Shown piece after piece: positions 1 through 6,951 of a stretch of 46,330 bases of DNA; position 1 is the stretch's first letter; each line of letters begins with the position of its first letter. Under the pieces are notes generated by a model. The model searched no databases and was not told the origin of the DNA. It worked only from the letters and a program-made list of their open reading frames with translations. Origin of the DNA: an uncultured Desulfosporosinus sp. (GTDB lineage Bacteria; Bacillota; Desulfitobacteriia; Desulfitobacteriales; Desulfitobacteriaceae). The stretch lies in NCBI GenBank assembly GCA_927405585.1, contig CAKMJS010000121.1, forward strand, positions 1 to 46,330. Reading direction: 5' to 3'. The position numbers and the translations under genes are program-made.

Positions 1-201
1 AGGCCCCAGTGTACCGTTCATATTTTTTGGGTACCCAATCACGATCTCCATCACCTCATACTCGCGAATGAGTTCACGCAACTCCTCGATTTCCTTCTTC
101 GAGCGTCTGATCGTTTTAACGCCTTGAGCCGTCCAAAAAAACGCATCACTCATCGCCACACCAATCGTCTTCGAGCCAAAATCCAACCCCATTATCCGCA
201 T
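1..201 (-). CDS. ruvX: RuvX/YqgF pre-16S rRNA nuclease, 3' end cut by window edge
   Basis: Only the first 67 residues are in the window; the family is about 140 residues, so roughly half is missing beyond position 1. The N-terminus shows the RNase H-like first strand [14 protein letters not shown], with the family's metal-binding aspartate at residue 7, and then the IVIGYP strand typical of YqgF/RuvX. The family processes the 5' end of pre-16S rRNA (YqgF) and was also predicted to be a Holliday-junction resolvase. The ATG at 201 follows a good ribosome site (GGAGGA, 6 bases away). In Bacillus the gene follows alaS and ireB (yrzL). Here the same order holds, except that an oxidoreductase gene lies between ireB and ruvX. 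Confidence 0.88.
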   Translation of the reverse strand, partial: MRIMGLDFGSKTIGVAMSDAFFWTAQGVKTIRRSKKEIEELRELIREYEVMEIVIGYPKNMNGTLGP

Positions 202-230
202 GATATTTCCTCCAAACTACCCTGATCAGA

Positions 231-475
231 GCATTCAAACCCAGTGGGCGAAGCGGAGCCCACCAACTCCCCCCAGCATGCACACCTCGTCGACGGACCT
301 CCGGTCCCATCCTCCCGCCACCTAGCAAGACCCGAGGCAAACTGCATCCCGAGCACCTTCACCTCCGAGACCCTCAAGCAAGGGGGAGCTTGCGTGGCCG
401 GAGCTGAGCATCAAACGCAGTGGGCGAAGCGGAGCCCACCAACTCCACCTAGCATGCACACTCCGTCGGGCCTCG
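231..475. repeat. Two diverged direct copies of a ~70-bp repeat with an internal hairpin
   Basis: Two stretches, about 231-300 and 407-475, align along most of their length. Both contain the 20-base palindromic core GTGGGCGAAGCGGAGCCCAC (244-263 and 420-439; GTGGGC pairs with GCCCAC), followed by a shared CACCAACTCC and GCATGCACAC. The DNA between them is also C-rich but not obviously repeated. Together they occupy the whole gap between the aldo/keto reductase stop and ruvX. No convincing gene is present, since the reading frames here are shadows. This looks like a dispersed intergenic repeat, REP-like in form. Confidence 0.75.
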
Positions 476-485
476 GTCTTCCTAC

Positions 486-1430
486 CTACACGATTTTCAG
501 GCAGAAATGTGGACAGACTCTGCCACAATACCCGCACAGTATACACGCCTCAGGATCCACCGCTACCAGATTTCCACGAAGGTGCAATGCACCCTGCGGA
601 CAAGCTTCCAAACAACGTCCACACCCCTGGCACCAATCCGCAACATATAATTTCCGCTCTCTGTGCCTTACTTTATCTCGTAAGGTTGGGGGTATATCTT
701 TGCCAGAGAGCAAGAGTAAATTATAATCCACTTCTTCCCGGCTAGACATTCCTAGGGCCATCGCCTGCACGCCCTGAACACTTCTAACAAAGTCCACTGC
801 TTTTCCTGGGTCATGGGTTAAATGCCCACCCCCAAAAATCTTCATAGCGTAAATCCCAACCCCTATTTCAGCAGCGAACGAAATGGCTTCGAGCATCTCT
901 TGCAAGTTTCCATCGATAATCCCTAGCCCTTGATAATTCAAGATGGGATGAATCACATCTAGACCAGGTTGGAGTGCCCCTGCACGAACTCCGGCAACTG
1001 CATGGGTTGAAATGCCGATCCAACGTACGATACCCTTTTCCTTAGCACGCCTCAGTTCTTCCCAAGCCTCCGAATGTCCTTTTAAGGTTAAAGCACTTTC
1101 CTGTTCATGGAGAAGGAAAAAATCCAGGGTTTCTCGGTTGAGGGCAGTTCGCGCTTTTTCCAGACTCTGGCGCATCTCTAAGGCGGTGACAGAGTACGCT
1201 TTGCTGATAATTTGGACCTCTGGATAAGCCTTGGTAGCTGCAGCAAGCTGAGCATAATTGTCATAGATCTCCGCTGTGTCAATCCAATTAACCCCTTGCT
1301 CGAGAGCATACTCAAGTACGGACGCTCCTTCTTCTTCCGTTACACGTCCTTGTAACGGGGATATCGCCAAACTTCCAAAACACACCTCTGAAACCACGGG
1401 TCCCCATAAACCAAGCTTCACCTGCCGCAT
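486..1430 (-). CDS. Aldo/keto reductase with C-terminal 2x[4Fe-4S] ferredoxin domain
   Basis: The protein has 314 residues. Residues 1 to about 255 form an aldo/keto reductase barrel with the full catalytic tetrad placed as in the family: Asp51 and Tyr56 (DTAEIYDNY), Lys77 (IISKAY) and His108 (FFLLHEQ). The last ~55 residues form a bacterial ferredoxin domain with two cluster motifs, CQGCGRCLEACP and CILCGYCGRVCP, for two [4Fe-4S] clusters. This architecture is common in strict anaerobes and suggests that electrons can pass between a ferredoxin-type carrier and the barrel's cofactor. The substrate cannot be read from the sequence. It lies between ireB and ruvX, which are usually adjacent, so it is probably an insertion into that operon. 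Confidence 0.9.
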   Translation of the reverse strand: MRQVKLGLWGPVVSEVCFGSLAISPLQGRVTEEEGASVLEYALEQGVNWIDTAEIYDNYAQLAAATKAYPEVQIISKAYSVTALEMRQSLEKARTALNRETLDFFLLHEQESALTLKGHSEAWEELRRAKEKGIVRWIGISTHAVAGVRAGALQPGLDVIHPILNYQGLGIIDGNLQEMLEAISFAAEIGVGIYAMKIFGGGHLTHDPGKAVDFVRSVQGVQAMALGMSSREEVDYNLLLLSGKDIPPTLRDKVRHRERKLYVADWCQGCGRCLEACPQGALHLRGNLVAVDPEACILCGYCGRVCPHFCLKIV

Positions 1431-1514
1431 CTCATCTCATATTCTCCTTTCGAGGCGAGAGCGAGACGCGAGGTTGGAAGCTCGAGACTCGAGGCCCTTG
1501 GCTCGATATCATAG

Positions 1515-1549
1515 TTCGAGGTTCGATACATAAAATATCGAACCTCGAA
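1515..1549. repeat. Perfect 14-bp inverted repeat in a repeat-rich spacer
   Basis: TTCGAGGTTCGATA (1515-1528) and its exact complement TATCGAACCTCGAA (1536-1549) flank a 7-base loop. The DNA just before it (1441-1510) is made of variants of the words GCGAGA, CTCGAGA and CTCGA. No T-run follows on either strand, so it is not a typical terminator. The same words (TTCGAACCTCGA, TTCGATAT) reappear at the 3' end of mnmA near 6952-7004. The rest of the gap (1550-1678) shows nothing recognisable. Confidence 0.7.
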
Positions 1550-1678
1550 TATTTGAGTTTCTGCACCATATTTCGTGTGTACCGTACTCAGTGCCTTCGT
1601 AGTCGCAGCTCGTCCATCGCACCTCTTGAATCAATTTTAGCTTCGTGTGTCATGAACTGTACATCCCACTTCGCAGCC

Positions 1679-1933
1679 CTACTTCTCTTTTAAGTAGGAT
1701 CTGACCAGTTCTTCGATCAGCTCAAAGCGTTCAAGTTTACGAATCATCGCGCGCGCCTGATTGTGACTAGTAATATATACAGGGTCGCCAGACATAAGAT
1801 ATCCAACCATTTGGTTAATAGGATCATACCCTTTTTCCTGCAAAGCTGCATAGACATTCTGCAATATATCTTGGGCAGAAATGTCTTCTTCTCCCACAGC
1901 TTTAAACATCATGGTTTCTTCCATTCGATCCAT
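1679..1933 (-). CDS. ireB: IreB-type regulatory phosphoprotein (UPF0297, YrzL)
   Basis: This 84-residue protein matches the IreB/YrzL family over its full length: an N-terminal ETMMFK segment with threonine (a phosphorylation site in Enterococcus IreB), then [30 protein letters not shown], and a C-terminal [17 protein letters not shown] helix. In Enterococcus the protein is a substrate of the PASTA kinase IreK and affects cephalosporin tolerance. That role is family knowledge and is not shown here. The first ATG is preferred because GGAAGGGGG lies 8 bases upstream. It follows alaS in the same direction, as in other Firmicutes. Confidence 0.92.
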   Translation of the reverse strand: MDRMEETMMFKAVGEEDISAQDILQNVYAALQEKGYDPINQMVGYLMSGDPVYITSHNQARAMIRKLERFELIEELVRSYLKEK

Positions 1934-2058
1934 TTTCCTGACCCCCTTCCGCCATCATCCGCTATGCTTGCTACTTGCTACCTATAACTATTCTAGGTAT
2001 CCTCACTATTTTCCTCTATTTAACGAAGCATAGACTCCACTTCTATAAGAAGACGAGT

Positions 2059-4689
2059 TCACTTCAGAAATCCGCGCAGAATCGTCGGAACACGATCAAT
2101 AGCTTCTCCTAGTTTACTAGGATCTTTCCCTCCGGCCTGAGCCATATCGGGTCGACCACCACCGCTGCCGCCGGTTATTTTAGCAACTTCCTTAATAATC
2201 TGTCCGGCATGCAGCCCACTTAAACCTGTTGGACTCACAACTGTTACTAAATTAACCTTTCCCTCGCTGACGGCGCCTAGGACGATGACCCCCGTTTTGA
2301 GTTTACCCCGCAATAGATCCGCCATTTGACGCAGACCTTCCATATCGGGCACCTGCACCTGAGCCGCTAATACCTGAACTCCTTCGATCTCCTGAACTCG
2401 CTTCAGTAACCCTTCAGCCTCATTCCTGCCGAGTTTTGCCTGGAGTTGTCCAATTTCTCGTTCAAGGTCTTTGACCTGGGCCATCAACCCGCTCACACGT
2501 TTACCCACATCAGAAGGCTGGGCTTTCAGGATCTGAGCAACCTCCATGACCTGTTCATCAAGGGAACGCAGATAGGCTAAGGCTTCTAGTCCTGCCACGG
2601 CTTCTATCCGGCGCAGACCAGCTCCAATGCCGCCCTCGCTGAGAATCTTAACCAGCCCGATTTCCCCTGTGCCCATGACATGAGTCCCACCGCACAATTC
2701 TTGATTGAACAAACCCATCCGCACGACCCGGACTGTCTCTCCATATTTCTCACCAAAAAGTGCTGTAGCTCCGCTGAATTTAGCCTCTTTTAATGACATT
2801 TCCGAAACATGTACAGACATATTCTTTAACACCGCTTCATTGATAAGACTCTCTACCGCCCTTAATTCGTCTGCTGTCAACGGAGAGAAATGAGTAAAGT
2901 CAAAACGCAAACGATCCGGCGTCACTAAGGACCCTGCTTGCTGTACATGCTCTCCTAACACAGTTCGTAGGGCCGTGTGGAGGAGGTGAGTCGCACTGTG
3001 ATGACGTGAAATAGCCTGTCGCTCATCACCATTAATTTCTGCTTCCACTGTTTCTCCGACATGTAATACCCCGGTCGTAACCCGGACATGATGATAAAGG
3101 GTACCGGTCACACCTTTCCTGACTTCAAGCACTCGAGCCTCCGCCCGGGACGTTTTGAGGACTCCAACATCGGAGACTTGACCGCCGCTTTCCGCATAAA
3201 ACGGAGTGTCTGAAAGGAAGACAACCGCCTCTTCCCCTTCTCCAGCATCCTGCGCTTCTTCCCCGCCAACAAATAGCCCTTCAATTCGAGCCGTCGCCGA
3301 ACCCTGCTCATATCCGATAAACGGTGTCACGCCTAAAAGTTTTGCTTTTTTAATCAATGACGGGCTTTCTACCACAGCTCGCATCTGCAGAGATTGATCT
3401 TTAGCTCGGAGACGATGCTCTTCGACGGCCGTTTGAAAGGTTGTCATATCCACTGTTAAACCTTGTTCTTCGAGGATTTCTTCTGTCAACTCCACTGGGA
3501 AGCCATAGGTTTCATAAAGATAGAAGGCATCGGGTCCGGTGAGTACCGTCTCGCCTTGCTTAATGAGATCCTTGACTTTTTCCTGAAGCAGCAGAGTGCC
3601 TTGCTCGAGAGTAGCTTGGAAGTTCTTTTCTTCTAAACTTAAATGATTTACGATAAAGTTTTCATTTTCCAGAAGTTCCGGATAAGCCTGAGCATAGTCC
3701 CTTTGGACAATTCGAAAAACTGATTCCAAGAACGGTTTGTCAATACCCAGAAGTTTTGCATACCGGACAGCGCGCCGTAAGATTCGACGCAAAACATAGC
3801 CACGACCTTCATTATTCGGTCGAATTCCGTCTGCCAGCATAAAGGATACCGCCCTTACATGATCCGAGACCACTTTGAGAGCCAGATCATTTTTAGCGTT
3901 TTCCTTATACTTGACCCCTCCCAGCGAGGCCACAAAGTCAATAATCGGACGGAACAAATCGGTGTCAAAATTAGTCTCTACCCCTTGCATGACTGAAGCG
4001 ATTCGTTCTAACCCCATCCCTGTATCAATATTTTGTTTGGGCAGTGATGTCAATACCCCTGCTTCATCGCGATTAAACTGCATGAAAACCAAATTCCAGA
4101 TCTCTAAAAAGCGATCACATTCACAGCTACCTGCACCACAATCAGGCTTGCCACACCCTCTGGTTTCTCCGAGATCGACATAAATCTCCGAGCAAGGACC
4201 ACAAGGACCCGTAGGCCCGGCCGCCCAAAAGTTAGAAGGGTCACCAAGAATCCTCTCAGTCTTGACCCCAGCTTTTTCCATCCAGATCCTTTTAGCATCG
4301 TCATCCTCAGGATAAATGGTTACCCATAACTTCTCCACTGGAATTTTCAATACTTCTGTAATATACTCCCAGGCCCATGGAATCGCATCCTCTTTAAAGT
4401 AGTCCCCAAACGAAAAATTCCCTAACATTTCAAAATAAGTATGATGGCGAGCCGTTTTACCCACTACTTCAAGATCAGGGGTACGGACACATTTCTGGGC
4501 GGTCGTCGCTCTTGGAAAGGGGGGTTCAACTAATCGTTGGAAATATGGTTTAAAGGGTACCATGCCCGCGACCGTTAACAATAGAGTCGGATCATCTTTA
4601 GGAATGAGCGAGGCACTGGGTATAATTCGATGCCCTTTTGCCTCAAAATACTTAAGAAACATGTCCCTTAATTCATTTCCTGTAACCAT
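2059..4689 (-). CDS. alaS: Alanyl-tRNA synthetase
   Basis: Full-length AlaRS of 876 residues, the usual bacterial size. The class II catalytic domain occupies the N-terminal half (VAGMVPFKPYF, RTPDLEVVGKTARHHTYFEMLGNFSFGDYF as separate motif pieces). The editing domain carries the zinc/editing motifs HHSATHLLH near residue 564 and CGGTH near 666. A DHHA1-type C-terminal domain ends with GGSGGGRPDMAQAGG near 841. It charges tRNA-Ala and hydrolyses mischarged Ser- and Gly-tRNA-Ala. The start ATG lies 9 bases after AAAGGAG; an out-of-frame ATG sits 4 bases earlier. A T-box-like terminator precedes it, and ireB follows in the same direction. Confidence 0.98.
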   Translation of the reverse strand: MVTGNELRDMFLKYFEAKGHRIIPSASLIPKDDPTLLLTVAGMVPFKPYFQRLVEPPFPRATTAQKCVRTPDLEVVGKTARHHTYFEMLGNFSFGDYFKEDAIPWAWEYITEVLKIPVEKLWVTIYPEDDDAKRIWMEKAGVKTERILGDPSNFWAAGPTGPCGPCSEIYVDLGETRGCGKPDCGAGSCECDRFLEIWNLVFMQFNRDEAGVLTSLPKQNIDTGMGLERIASVMQGVETNFDTDLFRPIIDFVASLGGVKYKENAKNDLALKVVSDHVRAVSFMLADGIRPNNEGRGYVLRRILRRAVRYAKLLGIDKPFLESVFRIVQRDYAQAYPELLENENFIVNHLSLEEKNFQATLEQGTLLLQEKVKDLIKQGETVLTGPDAFYLYETYGFPVELTEEILEEQGLTVDMTTFQTAVEEHRLRAKDQSLQMRAVVESPSLIKKAKLLGVTPFIGYEQGSATARIEGLFVGGEEAQDAGEGEEAVVFLSDTPFYAESGGQVSDVGVLKTSRAEARVLEVRKGVTGTLYHHVRVTTGVLHVGETVEAEINGDERQAISRHHSATHLLHTALRTVLGEHVQQAGSLVTPDRLRFDFTHFSPLTADELRAVESLINEAVLKNMSVHVSEMSLKEAKFSGATALFGEKYGETVRVVRMGLFNQELCGGTHVMGTGEIGLVKILSEGGIGAGLRRIEAVAGLEALAYLRSLDEQVMEVAQILKAQPSDVGKRVSGLMAQVKDLEREIGQLQAKLGRNEAEGLLKRVQEIEGVQVLAAQVQVPDMEGLRQMADLLRGKLKTGVIVLGAVSEGKVNLVTVVSPTGLSGLHAGQIIKEVAKITGGSGGGRPDMAQAGGKDPSKLGEAIDRVPTILRGFLK

Positions 4690-4712
4690 GCATGAACACT
4701 CCTTTAAACGTT

Positions 4713-4828
4713 AAAAAAATAATCTCGCCCAATTTCGTATCAGGGACGAGATTTTCTCATGGGACCACCCTGCTTAGCTTATGGGCAAACGATGCGATTA
4801 TCCTCATTATTCCATATTTCAAGTGTAT
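4713..4828 (-). promoter_or_regulatory. T-box-like leader of alaS, apparently without stem I
   Basis: On the minus strand the leader has the T-box core AGGGTGGTCCC (4761-4771), then an antiterminator/terminator region in which AATCTCGTCCC (4743-4753) pairs with GGGCGAGATT (4721-4730), followed by ATTTTTTT. This is the expected T-box terminator upstream of a synthetase gene. The core differs from the usual AGGGTGGNACCGCG at its 3' half. Only about 60 bases separate the predicted transcription start (near 4828) from the core, too few for a normal stem I with a specifier loop, and I could not find an alanine specifier. Confidence 0.7.
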
Positions 4829-4834
4829 TTCTAA

Positions 4835-4864
4835 AGTATATACAGGGGAAGTCTAATTTGTCAA
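4835..4864 (-). promoter_or_regulatory. Predicted sigma-A promoter of alaS
   Basis: TTGACA (4859-4864) is separated by 18 bases from TATACT (4835-4840), a near-consensus housekeeping promoter. It begins just past the stop codon of the upstream permease gene. It places the alaS transcript start near 4828. Confidence 0.7.
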
Positions 4865-4869
4865 CTACT

Positions 4870-5901
4870 CTACACCTTTGAGGAAACCAATCTAAAATAG
4901 ACATGATTTAAGACGACTCTGATCATAGCTGCAACGGGGACTGCCAATAACATACCCCAAAAACCTGCAAGCTCTCCACCTGCTAAGAGGGCAAAGATTA
5001 CCCAGAGAGGATGAAGCCCTACACTCTCCCCCATAAGCTTGGGGGAAATGACGTTTCCTTCCAACTGTTGTACGACAAAGATAACCAAGGCAACCTTAAA
5101 GGCCATGACAGGGGACTTCGTTAAGGCCAGTAATACAGCAGGCACTGCCCCGATTATCGGACCAAAATAGGGAATCAGGTCAAATACCCCACAAATCAGA
5201 CCAATCAACAAAGCATACTCCATCCCGACTAGTTTGACGCCAATTCCAACCAATATCCCTACAATCACAGCGATGACTATATCCCCTCGCACAAATTGGT
5301 GGATTACATGGTTAATGTCTTGCCACAATCGTCGCCATTCCATCCGCCAACGTTGCGGAATAACTCGGAAAAAGTGACCCCCTAAGCCTTTCCAATCGGT
5401 CAGTAAATAGATGGCAATCACCGGGGATAGTAGATACAGTGTGGCCGTGGATAACACCTTGGGCAAATTGTCCAGAAAGAGATTAAGGCGATCGGCTATG
5501 ATTGCTTCTCCCTGCCCTAAATGTTGATCGAAGACGAGCGCAACACGACCGGGCAAACCGGTTGCTTTAAATTGCGTTCGAAACCCATCGACCCATTCGG
5601 TGAACACCTGAATTGCATTGGGCAGTATGACAGCCAATTTAATGAGTTCATTATAAAGTGTTGGCAGCATGAGAAAAATAATCGTCAACATAACCCCAAT
5701 AATCAAGCTGAAAACAATCAGAATTGACTTCTTTCGACTAATCCGACGCCGTTCCAAGGCTTCAACCAAGGGATTTAACAGATAAGCAAGAACAAACGCT
5801 AGGAAAAACGGACCCAAAATTGTCCTTACCTTGAAAAGAAGGAGGATCGCCAAGAGTAGACAAGTTCCTGCAAAAATCCAACGCCAAGCTTTGTGCTTCA
5901 T
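4870..5901 (-). CDS. AI-2E family permease (YrrI-like)
   Basis: This 343-residue integral membrane protein has hydrophobic segments near residues 8-42 (paired, split by a short loop), 60-82, 150-170, 205-235, 240-265, 270-290 and 305-330. The conserved C-terminal part with VFDLIPYFGPIIGAVPA and LEGNVISPKLMGESVGLHPLWV is diagnostic of the AI-2E (PF01594) family. Members are transporters of uncertain substrate; AI-2 export was reported for one member and Na+/H+ exchange for others. Bacillus has the relative yrrI near alaS, as here. The ATG follows AGGGGG. It is separated from the upstream zinc-ribbon gene by a terminator, so it probably has its own promoter. Confidence 0.9.
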   Translation of the reverse strand: MKHKAWRWIFAGTCLLLAILLLFKVRTILGPFFLAFVLAYLLNPLVEALERRRISRKKSILIVFSLIIGVMLTIIFLMLPTLYNELIKLAVILPNAIQVFTEWVDGFRTQFKATGLPGRVALVFDQHLGQGEAIIADRLNLFLDNLPKVLSTATLYLLSPVIAIYLLTDWKGLGGHFFRVIPQRWRMEWRRLWQDINHVIHQFVRGDIVIAVIVGILVGIGVKLVGMEYALLIGLICGVFDLIPYFGPIIGAVPAVLLALTKSPVMAFKVALVIFVVQQLEGNVISPKLMGESVGLHPLWVIFALLAGGELAGFWGMLLAVPVAAMIRVVLNHVYFRLVSSKV

Positions 5902-5918
5902 CTTATACCCCCTTATAT

Positions 5919-5944
5919 AAAAAAAAGCGCGCCCTGCGCGCTTT
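5919..5944 (-). terminator. Rho-independent terminator after the PRC-barrel/zinc-ribbon unit
   Basis: On the minus strand AAAGCGCGC (5936-5944) pairs with GCGCGCTTT (5924-5932) around a 3-base loop, followed by a run of T. It lies 40 bases past the zinc-ribbon gene and just before the permease start. Confidence 0.9.
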
Positions 5945-5982
5945 ACTTAAGCCCTTCATCGTTCTATATCAATAGGCATAGA

Positions 5983-6201
5983 TTACTCCATAACAACGCA
6001 GGAAAGATCCCCTTCACCCACTTGAAGAGTGACGTCCTCTAAGGCTGGATCATCCCAGGCCACCAGAGAACCATCTTCCGCTAGGTCATAAATAACGACT
6101 TTGTCAGTTTGAGTAGCGAATTCTACGCAACAATCCCAACAATAGAACTGCCCTACTCCCACTTTACCAATGGCACGCCCACTACAAACTGGACAATTCA
6201 T
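5983..6201 (-). CDS. Small zinc-ribbon protein of unknown function
   Basis: A 72-residue protein. The N-terminus has two cysteine pairs, CPVC at residue 3 and CWDCC near 21, a spacing that suggests a zinc ribbon. The C-terminal half is acidic (DLAEDGSLVAWDDPALEDV) and ends with VGEGDLSCVVME. I recognise no named family. Its ATG overlaps the stop of the PRC-barrel gene (ATGA), so the two are almost certainly translated from one message. A terminator follows. A role in nucleic-acid or protein binding is possible but not shown. Confidence 0.8.
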   Translation of the reverse strand: MNCPVCSGRAIGKVGVGQFYCWDCCVEFATQTDKVVIYDLAEDGSLVAWDDPALEDVTLQVGEGDLSCVVME

Positions 6202-6692
6202 GATAGTAAACCCCCTTCATTTGCTTGGTCCAAGGGGGATACTTGATTATCAACGATCAAAATATCCTTGCCATCAATCATGACACGGGGTCTGAGTATT
6301 GTTCCCCTGCCATGAAGTAGGTCTGCGAAGAGCCCGTCAGAAACTTCAAATCCTACCATTTTCTCTACGGAATCATCAAGGAACACATCTTCAATCGTAC
6401 CTCTTGCTTCTCCACCTTGGGTATAGACTTCATTTCCCACTTTGTCCGTCCATCGAGTCCCCTTAAGTACTTCAACAGCTTTGTCGCAAACGGTTAAGGC
6501 ATCCTTGCCAACGGATATGATGGCTTTTCGAGGAATTCCTTTTTCCGAACGGAAGAAGTGCCCGCCTTCTAAGAGAATACCAACAACCTCGTCTTTATCA
6601 TTATCTAAGACCAGATCCTGTACCCACCCAATTGAGTTCCCACTTTTTAGATCTAAGACGGGTAGGCCGACAATCTCTCGAGTTCGTCGCAT
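6198..6692 (-). CDS. PRC-barrel domain protein, two repeats
   Basis: With the chosen start the protein has 164 residues. Two PRC-barrel units are visible: residues ~4-75 (REIVGLPVLDLKSGNSIG, then VQDLVLDNDKDEVVGILLEG) and ~85-150 (GNEVYTQGGEARGTIEDVFL, then VGFEVSDGL). PRC-barrel proteins bind RNA or act in photosynthetic or ribosome-linked settings (RimM, YlmC/YmxH); which applies here is unknown. An upstream in-frame ATG at 6767 would add 25 residues encoded by the hairpin-rich repeat. I reject it because GAGGTGG sits 7 bases before the ATG at 6692. It overlaps the following zinc-ribbon gene by 4 bases. Confidence 0.85.
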   Translation of the reverse strand: MRRTREIVGLPVLDLKSGNSIGWVQDLVLDNDKDEVVGILLEGGHFFRSEKGIPRKAIISVGKDALTVCDKAVEVLKGTRWTDKVGNEVYTQGGEARGTIEDVFLDDSVEKMVGFEVSDGLFADLLHGRGTILRPRVMIDGKDILIVDNQVSPLDQANEGGLLS

Positions 6693-6757
6693 GCGTCTTC
6701 CACCTCGCAACAAAGTTCTATCTATACTCTGCCCTGCAGTATTACTATTTATGCATG

Positions 6758-6951
6758 CGCTGTCCACGACGATAAGCGGACGAGCTTATCGCCACACTGC
6801 AACTCATTACGCATACTCCTGCAGTGTGGATCGGACGAGTGTCCCTGTAGCCCGAAGACACTGTCTTCGCACGGATTACCCTTCTTGCAGGATGGCGAGA
6901 AGGGACCGCTGTCCACGACTCGTACAGGACGTACGAGATTAGCGTGACGCT
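6758..6951. repeat. Array of at least six short hairpins between mnmA and the PRC-barrel gene
   Basis: Perfect stems follow one another: CGATAAGC/GCTTATCG (6770-6777, 6784-6791, loop GGACGA); CCACACTGCA/TGCAGTGTGG (6792-6801, 6820-6829); CGAAGAC/GTCTTCG (6853-6859, 6863-6869), which competes with AGTGTC/GACACT (6838-6843, 6857-6862); CCCTTCT/AGAAGGG (6879-6885, 6898-6904); CTCGTAC/GTACGAG (6919-6925, 6931-6937); AGCGT/ACGCT (6941-6951). The 13-base word CGCTGTCCACGAC occurs at both 6758 and 6907, and GGACGA is both a loop and a linker. No T-runs follow the stems. It could be a structured RNA or a composite repeat; I do not recognise a known RNA family. Confidence 0.75.

Noticed and set aside
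244-726. A 160-codon plus-strand frame
   Set aside because: It lies over the repeat and the 3' end of the aldo/keto reductase, has no ribosome site or domain, and its composition follows the repeat.
6692-6767. 25-residue N-terminal extension of the PRC-barrel protein
   Set aside because: The upstream ATG has no ribosome site and the residues come from the hairpin region; GAGGTGG precedes the internal ATG at 6692.
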